5,168 nucleotides of DNA from an uncultured Collinsella sp. (GTDB taxonomy: Bacteria; Actinomycetota; Coriobacteriia; Coriobacteriales; Coriobacteriaceae): positions 1 to 5,168 of the forward strand of contig URPK01000021.1 of NCBI GenBank assembly GCA_900549715.1, written 5' to 3'. The position numbers and the translations under genes are program-made. The notes below the pieces were generated by a model. It was not told the DNA's origin and searched no databases. It saw nothing but the letters and a program-made list of their open reading frames with translations. Shown here in pieces: positions 1-5,168 of the stretch (positions within the stretch are counted from its first letter, which is position 1; the number at the start of each line of letters is the position of its first letter).

Positions 1-4
1 CCTG

Positions 5-41
5 CGCAAGACGAAGGCCACATTAAGTGGCCTTCTTTGCG
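5..41 (+). terminator. Strong hairpin, probable terminator of a gene left of the window
   Basis: A perfect 9-bp stem (GAAGGCCAC at 13-21 with GTGGCCTTC at 27-35) closes a 5-base ATTAA loop. It continues outward through a two-base bulge (11-12) into CGCAAG/TTTGCG pairing (5-10 with 36-41, one G-T pair). The T-run after the inner stem is short (TTT), so termination on the plus strand may be only moderate. Which gene it serves lies outside the window. No coding sequence can be supported between here and the next hairpin. Confidence 0.6.
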
Positions 42-141
42 TGCGGAACTCGCGATCAATCAAATATATTGCGGGCGGGCACGCGGCCCTCTCGGGTTCG
101 GGGCGCTACGCACCGGATTGGTTGTCTGAATAAAAGAAAGT

Positions 142-169
142 GAAGGCCCCTTTCGGGGCCTTCTTTTTT
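142..169. terminator. Bidirectional rho-independent terminator at the end of murB
   Basis: The 9-bp perfect stem GAAGGCCCC (142-150) with GGGGCCTTC (155-163) has a 4-base loop. Read on the minus strand, the loop is GAAA, a stable GNRA tetraloop, and the stem begins four bases after the murB TAA stop. It is followed on that strand by a T-rich stretch (ACTTTCTTTTATT), as expected for murB termination. On the plus strand the stem is followed directly by six T residues (164-169), so it should also stop rightward transcription. Confidence 0.85.
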
Positions 170-1130
170 AGAGGAATTCGCCGACTCGGTGGACTTCGGG
201 TTCGAGGTCTACGTCGAATTGGTCTTTGACGGTTGTTTGGATGTGGCGGATGAGTTCGTCGACATCGGCGGCGGTGGCGTGGTCGGCGTTGACGATGAAG
301 CCGCAGTGCTTTTCGCTCACCTGCGCGCCGCCGATGGCGTGTCCTCGCAGGCCGGCGTCCATGATGAGCTTGCCGGCAAAGTAGCCCTCGGGGCGCTTGA
401 AGGTGGAGCCGGCACTCGGCATGTCGAGCGGCTGCTTGTCCTCGCGGCGCTGGCGGTAGTCGTCCATGTCGGCCTTGATCATCGCGGCGTTGCCCGGGGC
501 GAGATTGAAAGTGGCCGAAAGCACGACGAAACCGTCGTCGGCAATGCGGCTCTTGCGATAGCCCAGGTTGAGCTCATCGACATCGAACTCAATAATGCTG
601 CCGCTACCGCGGGTGCCGTCGTCGAGCATGCGGGCGGGCTTGTAGACGCGCACGGACTCCAGCACATCGGCCATGCAAGCGCCGTATGCTCCGGCGTTCA
701 TGTAGCAGGCACCGCCGACCGATCCGGGAATGCCCGAGATGGGCTCCATGCCGGTAAGGCCGGCCTCGGCTGCCGCGGCTGCGACATCGGAAAGCAAGGC
801 GCCGGCTGCCGCCGTGACGTGCGTGCCGTCGACCGTAATGTCGGAGAGGCCCTCGCCCAGCGCTACGACGACGCCGCGGATGCCCTTGTCGCCGACGAGC
901 AAGTCGGAGCCGTTGCCCACGATGGTGAGTGGTAGATTGCAGCGATAGCAGGTATCGAGCGTGGCGACGAGGCCCTGCTCAGTATCGGGCGTGACAAAGA
1001 CGTCGGCCGGACCGCCGATCTTAAACGTGGTGTGCTCGCGCATGGGCTCGCTCATCAGCACGTTGTCCTCGCCGGCAACGCCAGCGAGCGCGCACAGCAG
1101 GTCCTCGTTAAAAAAATCGTTCTCGTGCAT
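168..1130 (-). CDS. murB: UDP-N-acetylenolpyruvoylglucosamine reductase (MurB)
   Basis: MurB is a cytoplasmic FAD enzyme. It uses NADPH to reduce UDP-GlcNAc-enolpyruvate to UDP-MurNAc, the second committed step of peptidoglycan precursor synthesis. The 320-residue product has the N-terminal FAD-binding signature TTFKIGGPADV (about residues 34-44), then GNGSDLL (72-78), then ISGIPGSVGGACYMNAGAYG (131-150). The C-terminal substrate domain has GYRKSR (190-195), AGSTFKRPEG (240-249) with the expected proton-donor serine near 242, and a closing EPEV with the conserved glutamate near 312. Length fits the family. The ATG at 1130 is chosen because AAAAGGCGG lies 8 bases upstream and the protein begins just before the conserved domain. 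An in-frame GTG at 1229 would add 33 residues with no family counterpart and would run through the candidate promoter. The gene is divergent from the lacI-type gene and ends in its own hairpin, so it is probably monocistronic here. Confidence 0.96.
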   Translation of the reverse strand: MHENDFFNEDLLCALAGVAGEDNVLMSEPMREHTTFKIGGPADVFVTPDTEQGLVATLDTCYRCNLPLTIVGNGSDLLVGDKGIRGVVVALGEGLSDITVDGTHVTAAAGALLSDVAAAAAEAGLTGMEPISGIPGSVGGACYMNAGAYGACMADVLESVRVYKPARMLDDGTRGSGSIIEFDVDELNLGYRKSRIADDGFVVLSATFNLAPGNAAMIKADMDDYRQRREDKQPLDMPSAGSTFKRPEGYFAGKLIMDAGLRGHAIGGAQVSEKHCGFIVNADHATAADVDELIRHIQTTVKDQFDVDLEPEVHRVGEFL

Positions 1131-1138
1131 ACGAATAT

Positions 1139-1147
1139 CCGCCTTTT
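1139..1147 (-). promoter_or_regulatory. Ribosome binding site that sets the murB start
   Basis: Read on the minus strand this is AAAAGGCGG, one mismatch from AAGGAGG, ending 8 bases before the ATG at 1130. It supports that ATG over the in-frame GTG at 1229, which is preceded by ACTTTACCAATCCG with no purine-rich site. Confidence 0.65.
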
Positions 1148-1173
1148 GGTGGTCGTTGTCATCAATCGATTGC

Positions 1174-1179
1174 AATATA
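1174..1179 (-). promoter_or_regulatory. Candidate -10 box for murB
   Basis: TATATT on the minus strand lies 43 bases upstream of the murB ATG, giving a predicted start of transcription near 1167 inside the perfect palindrome CAATCGATTG (1163-1172). No TTGACA-like -35 is found at 16-18 bp spacing (GCACCA at 17 bp), so the call rests on the -10 alone. A second, weaker option further upstream is TTTACC (1242-1237) with TTTTAT (1219-1214), spaced 17 bp. Confidence 0.3.
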
Positions 1180-1234
1180 CCCCACCCGGACGGATTTGGT
1201 GCGCTGGCGGCGATAAAACAGCCGTCCACCGGAT

Positions 1235-1251
1235 TGGTAAAGTGTTTATCA
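1235..1251. promoter_or_regulatory. Possible autoregulatory operator of the LacI-family gene
   Basis: TGGTAAA-GTG-TTTATCA is an inverted repeat matching in 6 of 7 arm positions. Its left arm is identical to that of the first xfp operator (TGGTAAA at 2442-2448), but the centre is 3 bp here against 4 bp there. It lies over the -35 position of the repressor promoter (-10 at 1273). Variation in central spacing has precedent in the LacI family: the natural lac O1 carries an extra central base compared with the ideal symmetric operator. Binding is inferred. Confidence 0.5.
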
Positions 1252-1272
1252 CCGAGGTAGAGGGGTAGTCGC

Positions 1273-1278
1273 TATACT
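1273..1278 (+). promoter_or_regulatory. Candidate -10 box of the LacI-family regulator gene
   Basis: TATACT (5 of 6 to TATAAT) lies 35 bases upstream of the ATG at 1314. The -35 position is a poor match (CACCGA at 17-bp spacing) and is occupied by the end of the inverted repeat at 1235-1251. The same TATACT with an equally poor -35 occurs upstream of xfp. Confidence 0.5.
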
Positions 1279-1301
1279 TTCAAGAGATTGCGCGTAAACC
1301 C

Positions 1302-1309
1302 GGAAGGAG
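1302..1309 (+). promoter_or_regulatory. Ribosome binding site of the LacI-family regulator gene
   Basis: GGAAGGAG is a strong Shine-Dalgarno match ending 4 bases before the ATG at 1314. The spacing is slightly short. It fixes the start, and the predicted protein then begins immediately before the helix-turn-helix, as is usual in the family. Confidence 0.8.
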
Positions 1310-1313
1310 CGAG

Positions 1314-2342
1314 ATGGCCAACAAAGTCACCCTCAAGCAGATCGCCCAGGAGGTGGGGCTTTCCCCCTCGTCGGTCTCGCTTGTTCTCAATAATCGGCCC
1401 TGTCGCATCTCGGAAGAAAACCGCAAGCTCATCAAAGAGGTCGCGGCGCGCAACCACTATGTTCCCAACCAGATTGCGCGCAGCCTGGTCATGCGCGAGT
1501 CGCGCACGCTGGGCCTTATCGTCCCTAACATCGAGAGCCGCTTTTTTGCCTCGCTCGCCGGTAGCCTGGAAAAGCGCTGCCGCGAGGACGGCTATGCGCT
1601 CTTCATTACCAGCTCGGGCGGAAGCGCCGATGACGATCTGGAGCTGCTGCGCCAGCTGGTGACGCGCGGCGTTGATGGCGTCTTCCTGGTGGTGGGTGAC
1701 GAGTTCTCCGATGACCGCGCCCTGCGCGAAGAGGTCAGCCACCTGCCCATCCCGGCCGTAATGGTCGACCGTGCTATTGAGGGGCTCGAGTGCGACAAGG
1801 TGATGTTCGACCACGAGATGGGCGGCTATATGGCCACCCGCTATCTGATCGAGCAAGGCCACCGCCGTATTGCCTGCCTGGTTAATGCCCGCCGTTCCAA
1901 TACGGGTCGCAAGCGACTTGCCGGCTATGAGCGCGCGCTGCGCGAGGTTGGCCTGCCGATCGACGCGCGTTTGGAGTTTGAGAGCGAGTACTACATTCCG
2001 AGCGCATACGAGGCCTCGGAGGCAGTGCTCGCAACTGACGCCACTGCCGTGTTCGCAAGCTCGGATAACATTGCCCTCGGTTTGCTCAAGCGCTTGCACG
2101 AGATGGGGAAGAGCATCCCGGGCGATATCTCGGTGGTGAGCTATGACAACTCGGCGGCCGACGTTCTCTTTGAGCCGGCACTGACCGCGATTGAGCAGGA
2201 CCCTGGTGTCCTTGCGGAGCATGCTTTTGGCTGCATGTCCAAGCGTCTTGCCGGTAGGGGCGGCAGGCGTGCCGAAGAGGTCGTTCTGGAGCCGGAGCTT
2301 ATCGTTAAGGACAGCGTGCTCGAGCTTACTAAACACAACTAA
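1314..2342 (+). CDS. LacI/GalR-family transcriptional repressor, probable local regulator of xfp
   Basis: The product is a 342-residue DNA-binding protein of typical LacI/GalR length. Residues 5-27 (VTLKQIAQEVGLSPSSVSLVLNN after V5) form the helix-turn-helix. Residues 51-60 (PNQIARSLVM) form the hinge helix, with Leu58 at the position of the leucine that wedges into the minor groove at a central CG step. From about residue 63 comes the periplasmic-binding-protein-like effector and dimerisation domain (TLGLIVPNIESRFFASLAGSLE, then GHRRIACLV at 182-190, FASSDNIALGLL at 247-258, and ISVVSYDNS at 272-280). There is no signal peptide, so it acts in the cytoplasm. Family members usually bind a sugar or sugar phosphate; which one cannot be read here. 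Its position just before xfp, and CG-centred palindromes at the xfp promoter, make xfp the likely target, with autoregulation through the site at 1235-1251. The segment NNRPCRISEEN has Cys30 just after the recognition helix. No clear terminator follows, so some read-through into xfp is possible. Confidence 0.93.
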   Translation: MANKVTLKQIAQEVGLSPSSVSLVLNNRPCRISEENRKLIKEVAARNHYVPNQIARSLVMRESRTLGLIVPNIESRFFASLAGSLEKRCREDGYALFITSSGGSADDDLELLRQLVTRGVDGVFLVVGDEFSDDRALREEVSHLPIPAVMVDRAIEGLECDKVMFDHEMGGYMATRYLIEQGHRRIACLVNARRSNTGRKRLAGYERALREVGLPIDARLEFESEYYIPSAYEASEAVLATDATAVFASSDNIALGLLKRLHEMGKSIPGDISVVSYDNSAADVLFEPALTAIEQDPGVLAEHAFGCMSKRLAGRGGRRAEEVVLEPELIVKDSVLELTKHN

Positions 2343-2354
2343 ACACGTTTACCA
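2337..2354. promoter_or_regulatory. Possible auxiliary operator overlapping the regulator's stop codon
   Basis: AACTAAA-CACG-TTTACCA contains the inverted repeat TAAAC/GTTTA. Its right arm is the exact complement of the TGGTAAA arm found at 2442 and 1235, with the same 4-bp centre as the xfp operators. The left arm is degenerate outside TAAA. Its centre (2345.5) is 105 bp from the centre of operator 1 and 126 bp from operator 2, close to 10 and 12 helical turns, which would suit repressor looping. This is the weakest of the four sites and could be chance. Confidence 0.3.
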
Positions 2355-2439
2355 ATTTGCAGAGACCGAATGTGGAGCACCTGTGACAATCAACGCCGCA
2401 GGTGAATGTCGCGTTTTGCTAATCGATGGGATTGATAAG

Positions 2440-2461
2440 GGTGGTAAAACGTTTTTTCACC
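2440..2461. promoter_or_regulatory. xfp operator 1 (LacI-type palindrome)
   Basis: GTGGTAAAACGTTTTTTCAC (2441-2460) is a palindrome centred on the CG at 2450-2451. Counting one further G/C pair outside, 9 of 11 base pairs are symmetric; the mismatches are at 2445/2456 and 2444/2457. An AT-rich palindrome around a central CG is the classic operator form for LacI/GalR proteins with the hinge-helix leucine present in the upstream gene product. It lies immediately upstream of the core promoter. Confidence 0.7.
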
Positions 2462-2462
2462 A

Positions 2463-2480
2463 TGATAAAACGTTTTAGCA
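2463..2480. promoter_or_regulatory. xfp operator 2 (LacI-type palindrome) inside the promoter
   Basis: TGATAAAACGTTTTAGCA is symmetric in 8 of 9 base pairs around the CG at 2471-2472, including a perfect 12-bp core TAAAACGTTTTA. It shares the 10-bp core AAAACGTTTT with operator 1, and the centres are 21 bp apart, so two dimers would sit on the same face of the helix. It fills the -35/spacer region and ends 2 bp before the -10 box, so bound repressor should block RNA polymerase directly. It is 4 bp longer between its outer TG/CA ends than the 14-bp Bacillus cre consensus and is not called a cre site. Confidence 0.78.
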
Positions 2481-2482
2481 AA

Positions 2483-2488
2483 TATACT
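2483..2488 (+). promoter_or_regulatory. Candidate -10 box of the xfp promoter
   Basis: TATACT (5 of 6 to consensus) directly follows operator 2 and predicts a transcription start near 2495 and a leader of about 50 bases. No good -35 exists at 16-18 bp spacing (CCATGA at 17). The nearest TTGACA-like words are TTCACC (2456-2461, spacing 21) and TTGATA (2432-2437), both badly spaced. The promoter may be intrinsically weak or use an activator. Confidence 0.55.
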
Positions 2489-2532
2489 GGTCCCAACGAA
2501 AGGTTGCCGTATTGGAGGGTGACCGCACAGCG

Positions 2533-2538
2533 AAGGGA
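2533..2538 (+). promoter_or_regulatory. Ribosome binding site of xfp
   Basis: AAGGGA lies 8 bases before the ATG at 2547. An in-frame TAA at 2541-2543 rules out any longer N-terminus. A better-looking GGAGG at 2514-2518 is 28 bases from the ATG and has no start codon at usable spacing, so it is not the xfp site. Confidence 0.7.
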
Positions 2539-2546
2539 CATAAACA

Positions 2547-5075
2547 ATGGCTAAAACACTGGGGACGCCGTGGCAAAAGCTGGGCCACGAGGTGCCGGCT
2601 TCCGAGCTCGAGGGCGTCGACCTGTATTGGCGCGCATCGAACTATCTGTCCGTCGGTCAGATCTACCTTCGCTCTAACCCGCTAATGCGCCCCGACTTTG
2701 TCGACGAGAAAACCGGTGAGGTGCGCGACTTCGGTCGTCCGGACGTTAAGCACCGCCTGGTTGGCCACTGGGGCACCACGCCCGGCATCAACTTCCTGTT
2801 CGGTCACGTCAATCGACTGATCGCCGACCACAACCAGAATGCTATCTTCTTGATGGGCCCTGGTCACGGTGGCCCCGCCGGTACTGCTCAGTCGCTGCTC
2901 GACGGCACCTACCGCGAGATTCGCCCCGACATCACCAATGACGAGGCAGGCCTGCAGAAGTTCTTCCGCCAGTTCTCCTATCCCGGCGGCATCCCGAGCC
3001 ACTTTGCGCCCGAGACGCCCGGTTCCATCCACGAGGGCGGCGAGCTCGGCTACACGCTCAGCCACGCTTACGGTGCCGTCATGGACAACCCGAGCCTGCT
3101 GGCCGTGGCCGTGGTGGGCGATGGCGAGTCCGAGACCGGTCCGCTCGCGACCTCTTGGCAGTCCAACAAGCTCGTGAACCCGGCAACCGACGGCATCGTC
3201 CTGCCGATCCTGCACCTCAACGGCTACAAGATCGCCAACCCCACCATCCTTGCCCGCGTGTCCGATGAGGAGCTCACCAAGTTCTTTGAGGGCATGGGCT
3301 ATAAGCCGCACTTCTTTGTCGCCGGCTTTGACGACGAGAGCCACGCAAGCATTCATGCGCGTTTCGCTGCCCTGTTTGAGCAGGTCTTTGACGAGATCTG
3401 TGACATCAAGGTCACCGCGCAGGCCCAGGCCGCCGCAGGCGAGACCGTGGTCCGCCCGGCCTACCCCATGATTGTGTTCCGTACGCCCAAGGGCTGGACT
3501 TGCCCCAAGCACATCGACGGCAAGAAGACCGAGGACTCCTGGCGCGCGCATCAGGTGCCGCTGGCGAGTGCCAAGGACACCCACGAGCACTTCCGCGTGC
3601 TGCGCGAGTGGCTGCGTTCCTACAAGCCCGAGGAGCTCTTTACGCCCGAGGGCCAGGTGCGCCCCGAGGTGACGGCCTTTATGCCGACCGGCGAGTTGCG
3701 CATCGGCGCCAACCCCAACGCGAACGGCGGTAAGGTGCGTCGCGAGCTCGAGCTGCCCGATATTCATGCCCACGAGGTCCCCGTCGCAACTAAGGGTCAT
3801 GGCTGGGGCTCCACCGAGGCCGCCCGCGTCTTTGGTGAGTACACTGCCGACGTTCTGGCCAAGAACATGGATGACTTCCGCATCTTTGGTCCCGACGAGA
3901 CCGCGTCCAACCGTCTGCAGGCTGCCTACAAGGTGACCAAGAAGCAGTGGGACGCCGGCTTCTACGAGGACGAGGCCAACGACGAGCTGCTGGCAGGCTC
4001 CGGTAAGGTCGTCGAGCAGCTGTCCGAGCACCAATGCGAGGGCTTCCTCGAGGCCTACGTGCTCACTGGCCGTTCCGGCGTGTGGAGCTCCTACGAGAGC
4101 TTTGTCCATGTGGTCGACTCCATGGTCAACCAGCACTGCAAGTGGCTCGAGGCTACCAAGCGCGAGATTCCGTGGCGTGCCCCCATCAGCGGCCTTAACA
4201 TTTTGCTGTCGAGCCACGTCTGGCGTCAGGACCACAACGGCTTCTCGCATCAGGACCCCGGCTTTATCGACCTGCTGCTCAACAAGGCCAACGACACGCA
4301 CATCGTGAATGCCTACTATCCGGCCGACGCCAACATGGCCCTTGCCGTTGCCGAGCGCGTCTACCAGTCCACCGACTGCGTCAACGCCATCTTCTGCGGC
4401 AAGCAGCCTGCTCCGACCTTCCAGACGGTCGACGAGGCCAAGGCGGAGCTCGCCGAGGGCGTTGCGACCTGGGAGTGGGCATCGACCGCCGATTCGCTCG
4501 CCGAGGCCGATGTCGTGGTCGCCACCTGCGGCGACGTGCCGACGCTCGAGGCTCTGGCTGCAACCGACATGCTGCGCGAGCTGGGCATCAAGGTATGGTT
4601 CGTCAACGTGGTCGATCTGCTCAAGATCCAGAACGTCTGCGAGAACGACCAGGCTCTCAGCGACGAGCGCTGGGCTGAGCTGTTCGGCTGCGGCGAGAAG
4701 CCCGTCCTCTTCGCGTTCCACGCCTATGCCGGCACGATTCGCCGCCTGATCTGGAACCGCCCCGGCCACGATGCCTTCCGCGTCCACGGCTACGAGGAGA
4801 AAGGCTCCACGACAACGCCGTTCGACATGCTGCGCCTGAACAACATGGACCGCTGGACACTGGCCGCCGACGTGCTGCGCATGGTCGACGCCGATAAGTT
4901 TGCCGAGCAGATTGATAAGTGGGAGGCATTCCGCACCGAGGCCTTTGAGTTCGCGTGCGATGAGGGCTACGACCACCCGGCCTTCACCGACTGGGTCTGG
5001 CCCGACGCCGCAGCCGCAACAGCAGCCGACGGCGCGCTCTCCGCAACGCAGATGACCGCAGGCGACAACGAGTAG
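2547..5075 (+). CDS. xfp: Phosphoketolase (D-xylulose-5-phosphate/D-fructose-6-phosphate type)
   Basis: This cytoplasmic thiamine-diphosphate enzyme uses phosphate to split xylulose-5-P to acetyl-P plus glyceraldehyde-3-P and, in the dual-specificity bifidobacterial form, fructose-6-P to acetyl-P plus erythrose-4-P. Acetyl-P can then give ATP and acetate. The 842-residue product is complete, with the three family domains in order: XFP_N (about 7-388), central XFP (about 390-590) and XFP_C (about 595-815). Visible active-site motifs are HWGTTPG (His74), GPGHGGP (His107), IPSHFAPETPGS (His152), the cofactor motif GDGESETGP (191-199), WRAHQ (His335), FGPDETASNR (447-456), SEHQCEGF (493-500; Glu494 matches bifidobacterial Glu479) and DHNGFSHQDPG (562-572; His568 matches His553). 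No key residue is missing. Compared from memory with Bifidobacterium Xfp, it has about 11 extra residues at 49-64 and the same style of C-terminal tail (LSAT then TAGDNE). Fructose-6-P activity is inferred from this resemblance. It is likely repressed by the adjacent LacI-family protein and transcribed alone, ending at the hairpin 46 bases after the stop. Confidence 0.97.
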   Translation: MAKTLGTPWQKLGHEVPASELEGVDLYWRASNYLSVGQIYLRSNPLMRPDFVDEKTGEVRDFGRPDVKHRLVGHWGTTPGINFLFGHVNRLIADHNQNAIFLMGPGHGGPAGTAQSLLDGTYREIRPDITNDEAGLQKFFRQFSYPGGIPSHFAPETPGSIHEGGELGYTLSHAYGAVMDNPSLLAVAVVGDGESETGPLATSWQSNKLVNPATDGIVLPILHLNGYKIANPTILARVSDEELTKFFEGMGYKPHFFVAGFDDESHASIHARFAALFEQVFDEICDIKVTAQAQAAAGETVVRPAYPMIVFRTPKGWTCPKHIDGKKTEDSWRAHQVPLASAKDTHEHFRVLREWLRSYKPEELFTPEGQVRPEVTAFMPTGELRIGANPNANGGKVRRELELPDIHAHEVPVATKGHGWGSTEAARVFGEYTADVLAKNMDDFRIFGPDETASNRLQAAYKVTKKQWDAGFYEDEANDELLAGSGKVVEQLSEHQCEGFLEAYVLTGRSGVWSSYESFVHVVDSMVNQHCKWLEATKREIPWRAPISGLNILLSSHVWRQDHNGFSHQDPGFIDLLLNKANDTHIVNAYYPADANMALAVAERVYQSTDCVNAIFCGKQPAPTFQTVDEAKAELAEGVATWEWASTADSLAEADVVVATCGDVPTLEALAATDMLRELGIKVWFVNVVDLLKIQNVCENDQALSDERWAELFGCGEKPVLFAFHAYAGTIRRLIWNRPGHDAFRVHGYEEKGSTTTPFDMLRLNNMDRWTLAADVLRMVDADKFAEQIDKWEAFRTEAFEFACDEGYDHPAFTDWVWPDAAAATAADGALSATQMTAGDNE

Positions 5076-5121
5076 GTAGGCATCCGGGACGGTCTCGCGC
5101 TGGGGCCGCCTCCGGGCTGGT

Positions 5122-5168
5122 GCCCTTCCTCGGAGAAGTGGGCTTCGCGAACTTCTCCGAGGAAGGGC
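5122..5168 (+). terminator. Perfect 18-bp inverted repeat, probable xfp terminator
   Basis: The arm at 5122-5139 (GCCCTTCCTCGGAGAAGT) is exactly complementary to 5151-5168, with an 11-base loop (5140-5150). It starts 46 bases after the xfp stop. The window ends on the last base of the right arm, so neither a possible longer stem nor a T-run can be seen. The position favours a terminator, perhaps shared with a convergent gene to the right. Confidence 0.65.

Noticed and set aside
77..115. tRNA-like GGGTTCGGGG stretch in the left intergenic region
   Set aside because: It lacks a proper T-arm, anticodon arm and paired acceptor stem, so no tRNA can be built around it.
189..935. A 248-codon plus-strand frame opposite murB
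   Set aside because: It is antisense to a well-conserved MurB, with a product of Ala, Val, Gly and Asp runs and no recognisable motif.
111..1238. Direct repeat CACCGGATTGGT at 111-122 and 1227-1238 flanking murB
   Set aside because: A single 12-base match is about what chance gives in 5 kb, and there is no sign of an insertion or target duplication.
1272..2336. A 354-codon open frame on the minus strand opposite the LacI-family gene
   Set aside because: It covers the same bases as an unmistakable LacI-family protein, has no plausible ribosome binding context or domain, and arises from codon composition of the real gene.
2378..2404. CACCTG...CAGGTG inverted repeat as a terminator of the regulator gene
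   Set aside because: A 6-bp stem with a 15-base loop and no T-run after it is too weak to call.
2403..2424. Possible third xfp operator around GTCGCGTTTTGC
   Set aside because: Only one half (CGTTTT) resembles the operators. The other half does not pair around the CG at 2412-2413, and its 38-bp distance from operator 1 is out of helical phase.
2383..2478. Small open frame (GTG start, 31 residues) between the regulator and xfp, with GGAG 5 bases upstream and a chance GIDKGGKT that resembles a P-loop
   Set aside because: Its second half is made of the two operator palindromes, which explain the sequence better. It is far too short for a P-loop fold, and no promoter for it is visible.
2682..4976. 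A 764-codon open frame on the minus strand opposite xfp
   Set aside because: It lies wholly within a clearly conserved phosphoketolase. Its product is low-complexity and rich in Ala, Gly, Val and Leu with no recognisable domain. Long antisense frames are expected opposite GC-rich genes.

Overview
This 5.2 kb window is GC-rich chromosomal DNA. Its protein sequences point to an actinobacterium, most likely a gut member of the Coriobacteriia (Collinsella or Olsenella type). That placement rests on recalled similarity of the proteins and on general composition; no search was run. The window holds three complete protein genes and nothing that looks like a mobile element, tRNA, rRNA or CRISPR array.

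Layout. Bases 1-170 are intergenic and hold two hairpins with the same GAAGGCC/GGCCTTC stem: one at 5-41, the other at 142-169 directly after the end of murB. murB (cell-wall precursor synthesis) runs leftward from an ATG at 1130 to a stop at 168. A divergent promoter region (1131-1313) separates it from a LacI-family repressor gene (1314-2342, rightward). A 204-base regulatory gap (2343-2546) follows, then xfp (2547-5075), which encodes a full-length phosphoketolase very like the bifidobacterial enzyme. The window ends in a perfect 18-bp inverted repeat (5122-5168), probably the xfp terminator.

How it works together. The repressor and the phosphoketolase look like a self-contained regulatory unit. 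Two LacI-type palindromes with the core AAAACGTTTT lie just upstream of the xfp -10 box, with centres 21 bp apart (two helical turns). A variant with the same TGGTAAA arm lies at the -35 position of the repressor's own promoter, and a weaker one straddles the repressor stop codon, 105 bp from the first xfp operator. The simplest reading is a local repressor that controls xfp and itself, possibly with DNA looping. Phosphoketolase splits fructose-6-P and/or xylulose-5-P to acetyl phosphate, so the unit would gate a bifid-shunt-like route to acetate and ATP. The effector is unknown. murB is a housekeeping neighbour with no evident functional link.
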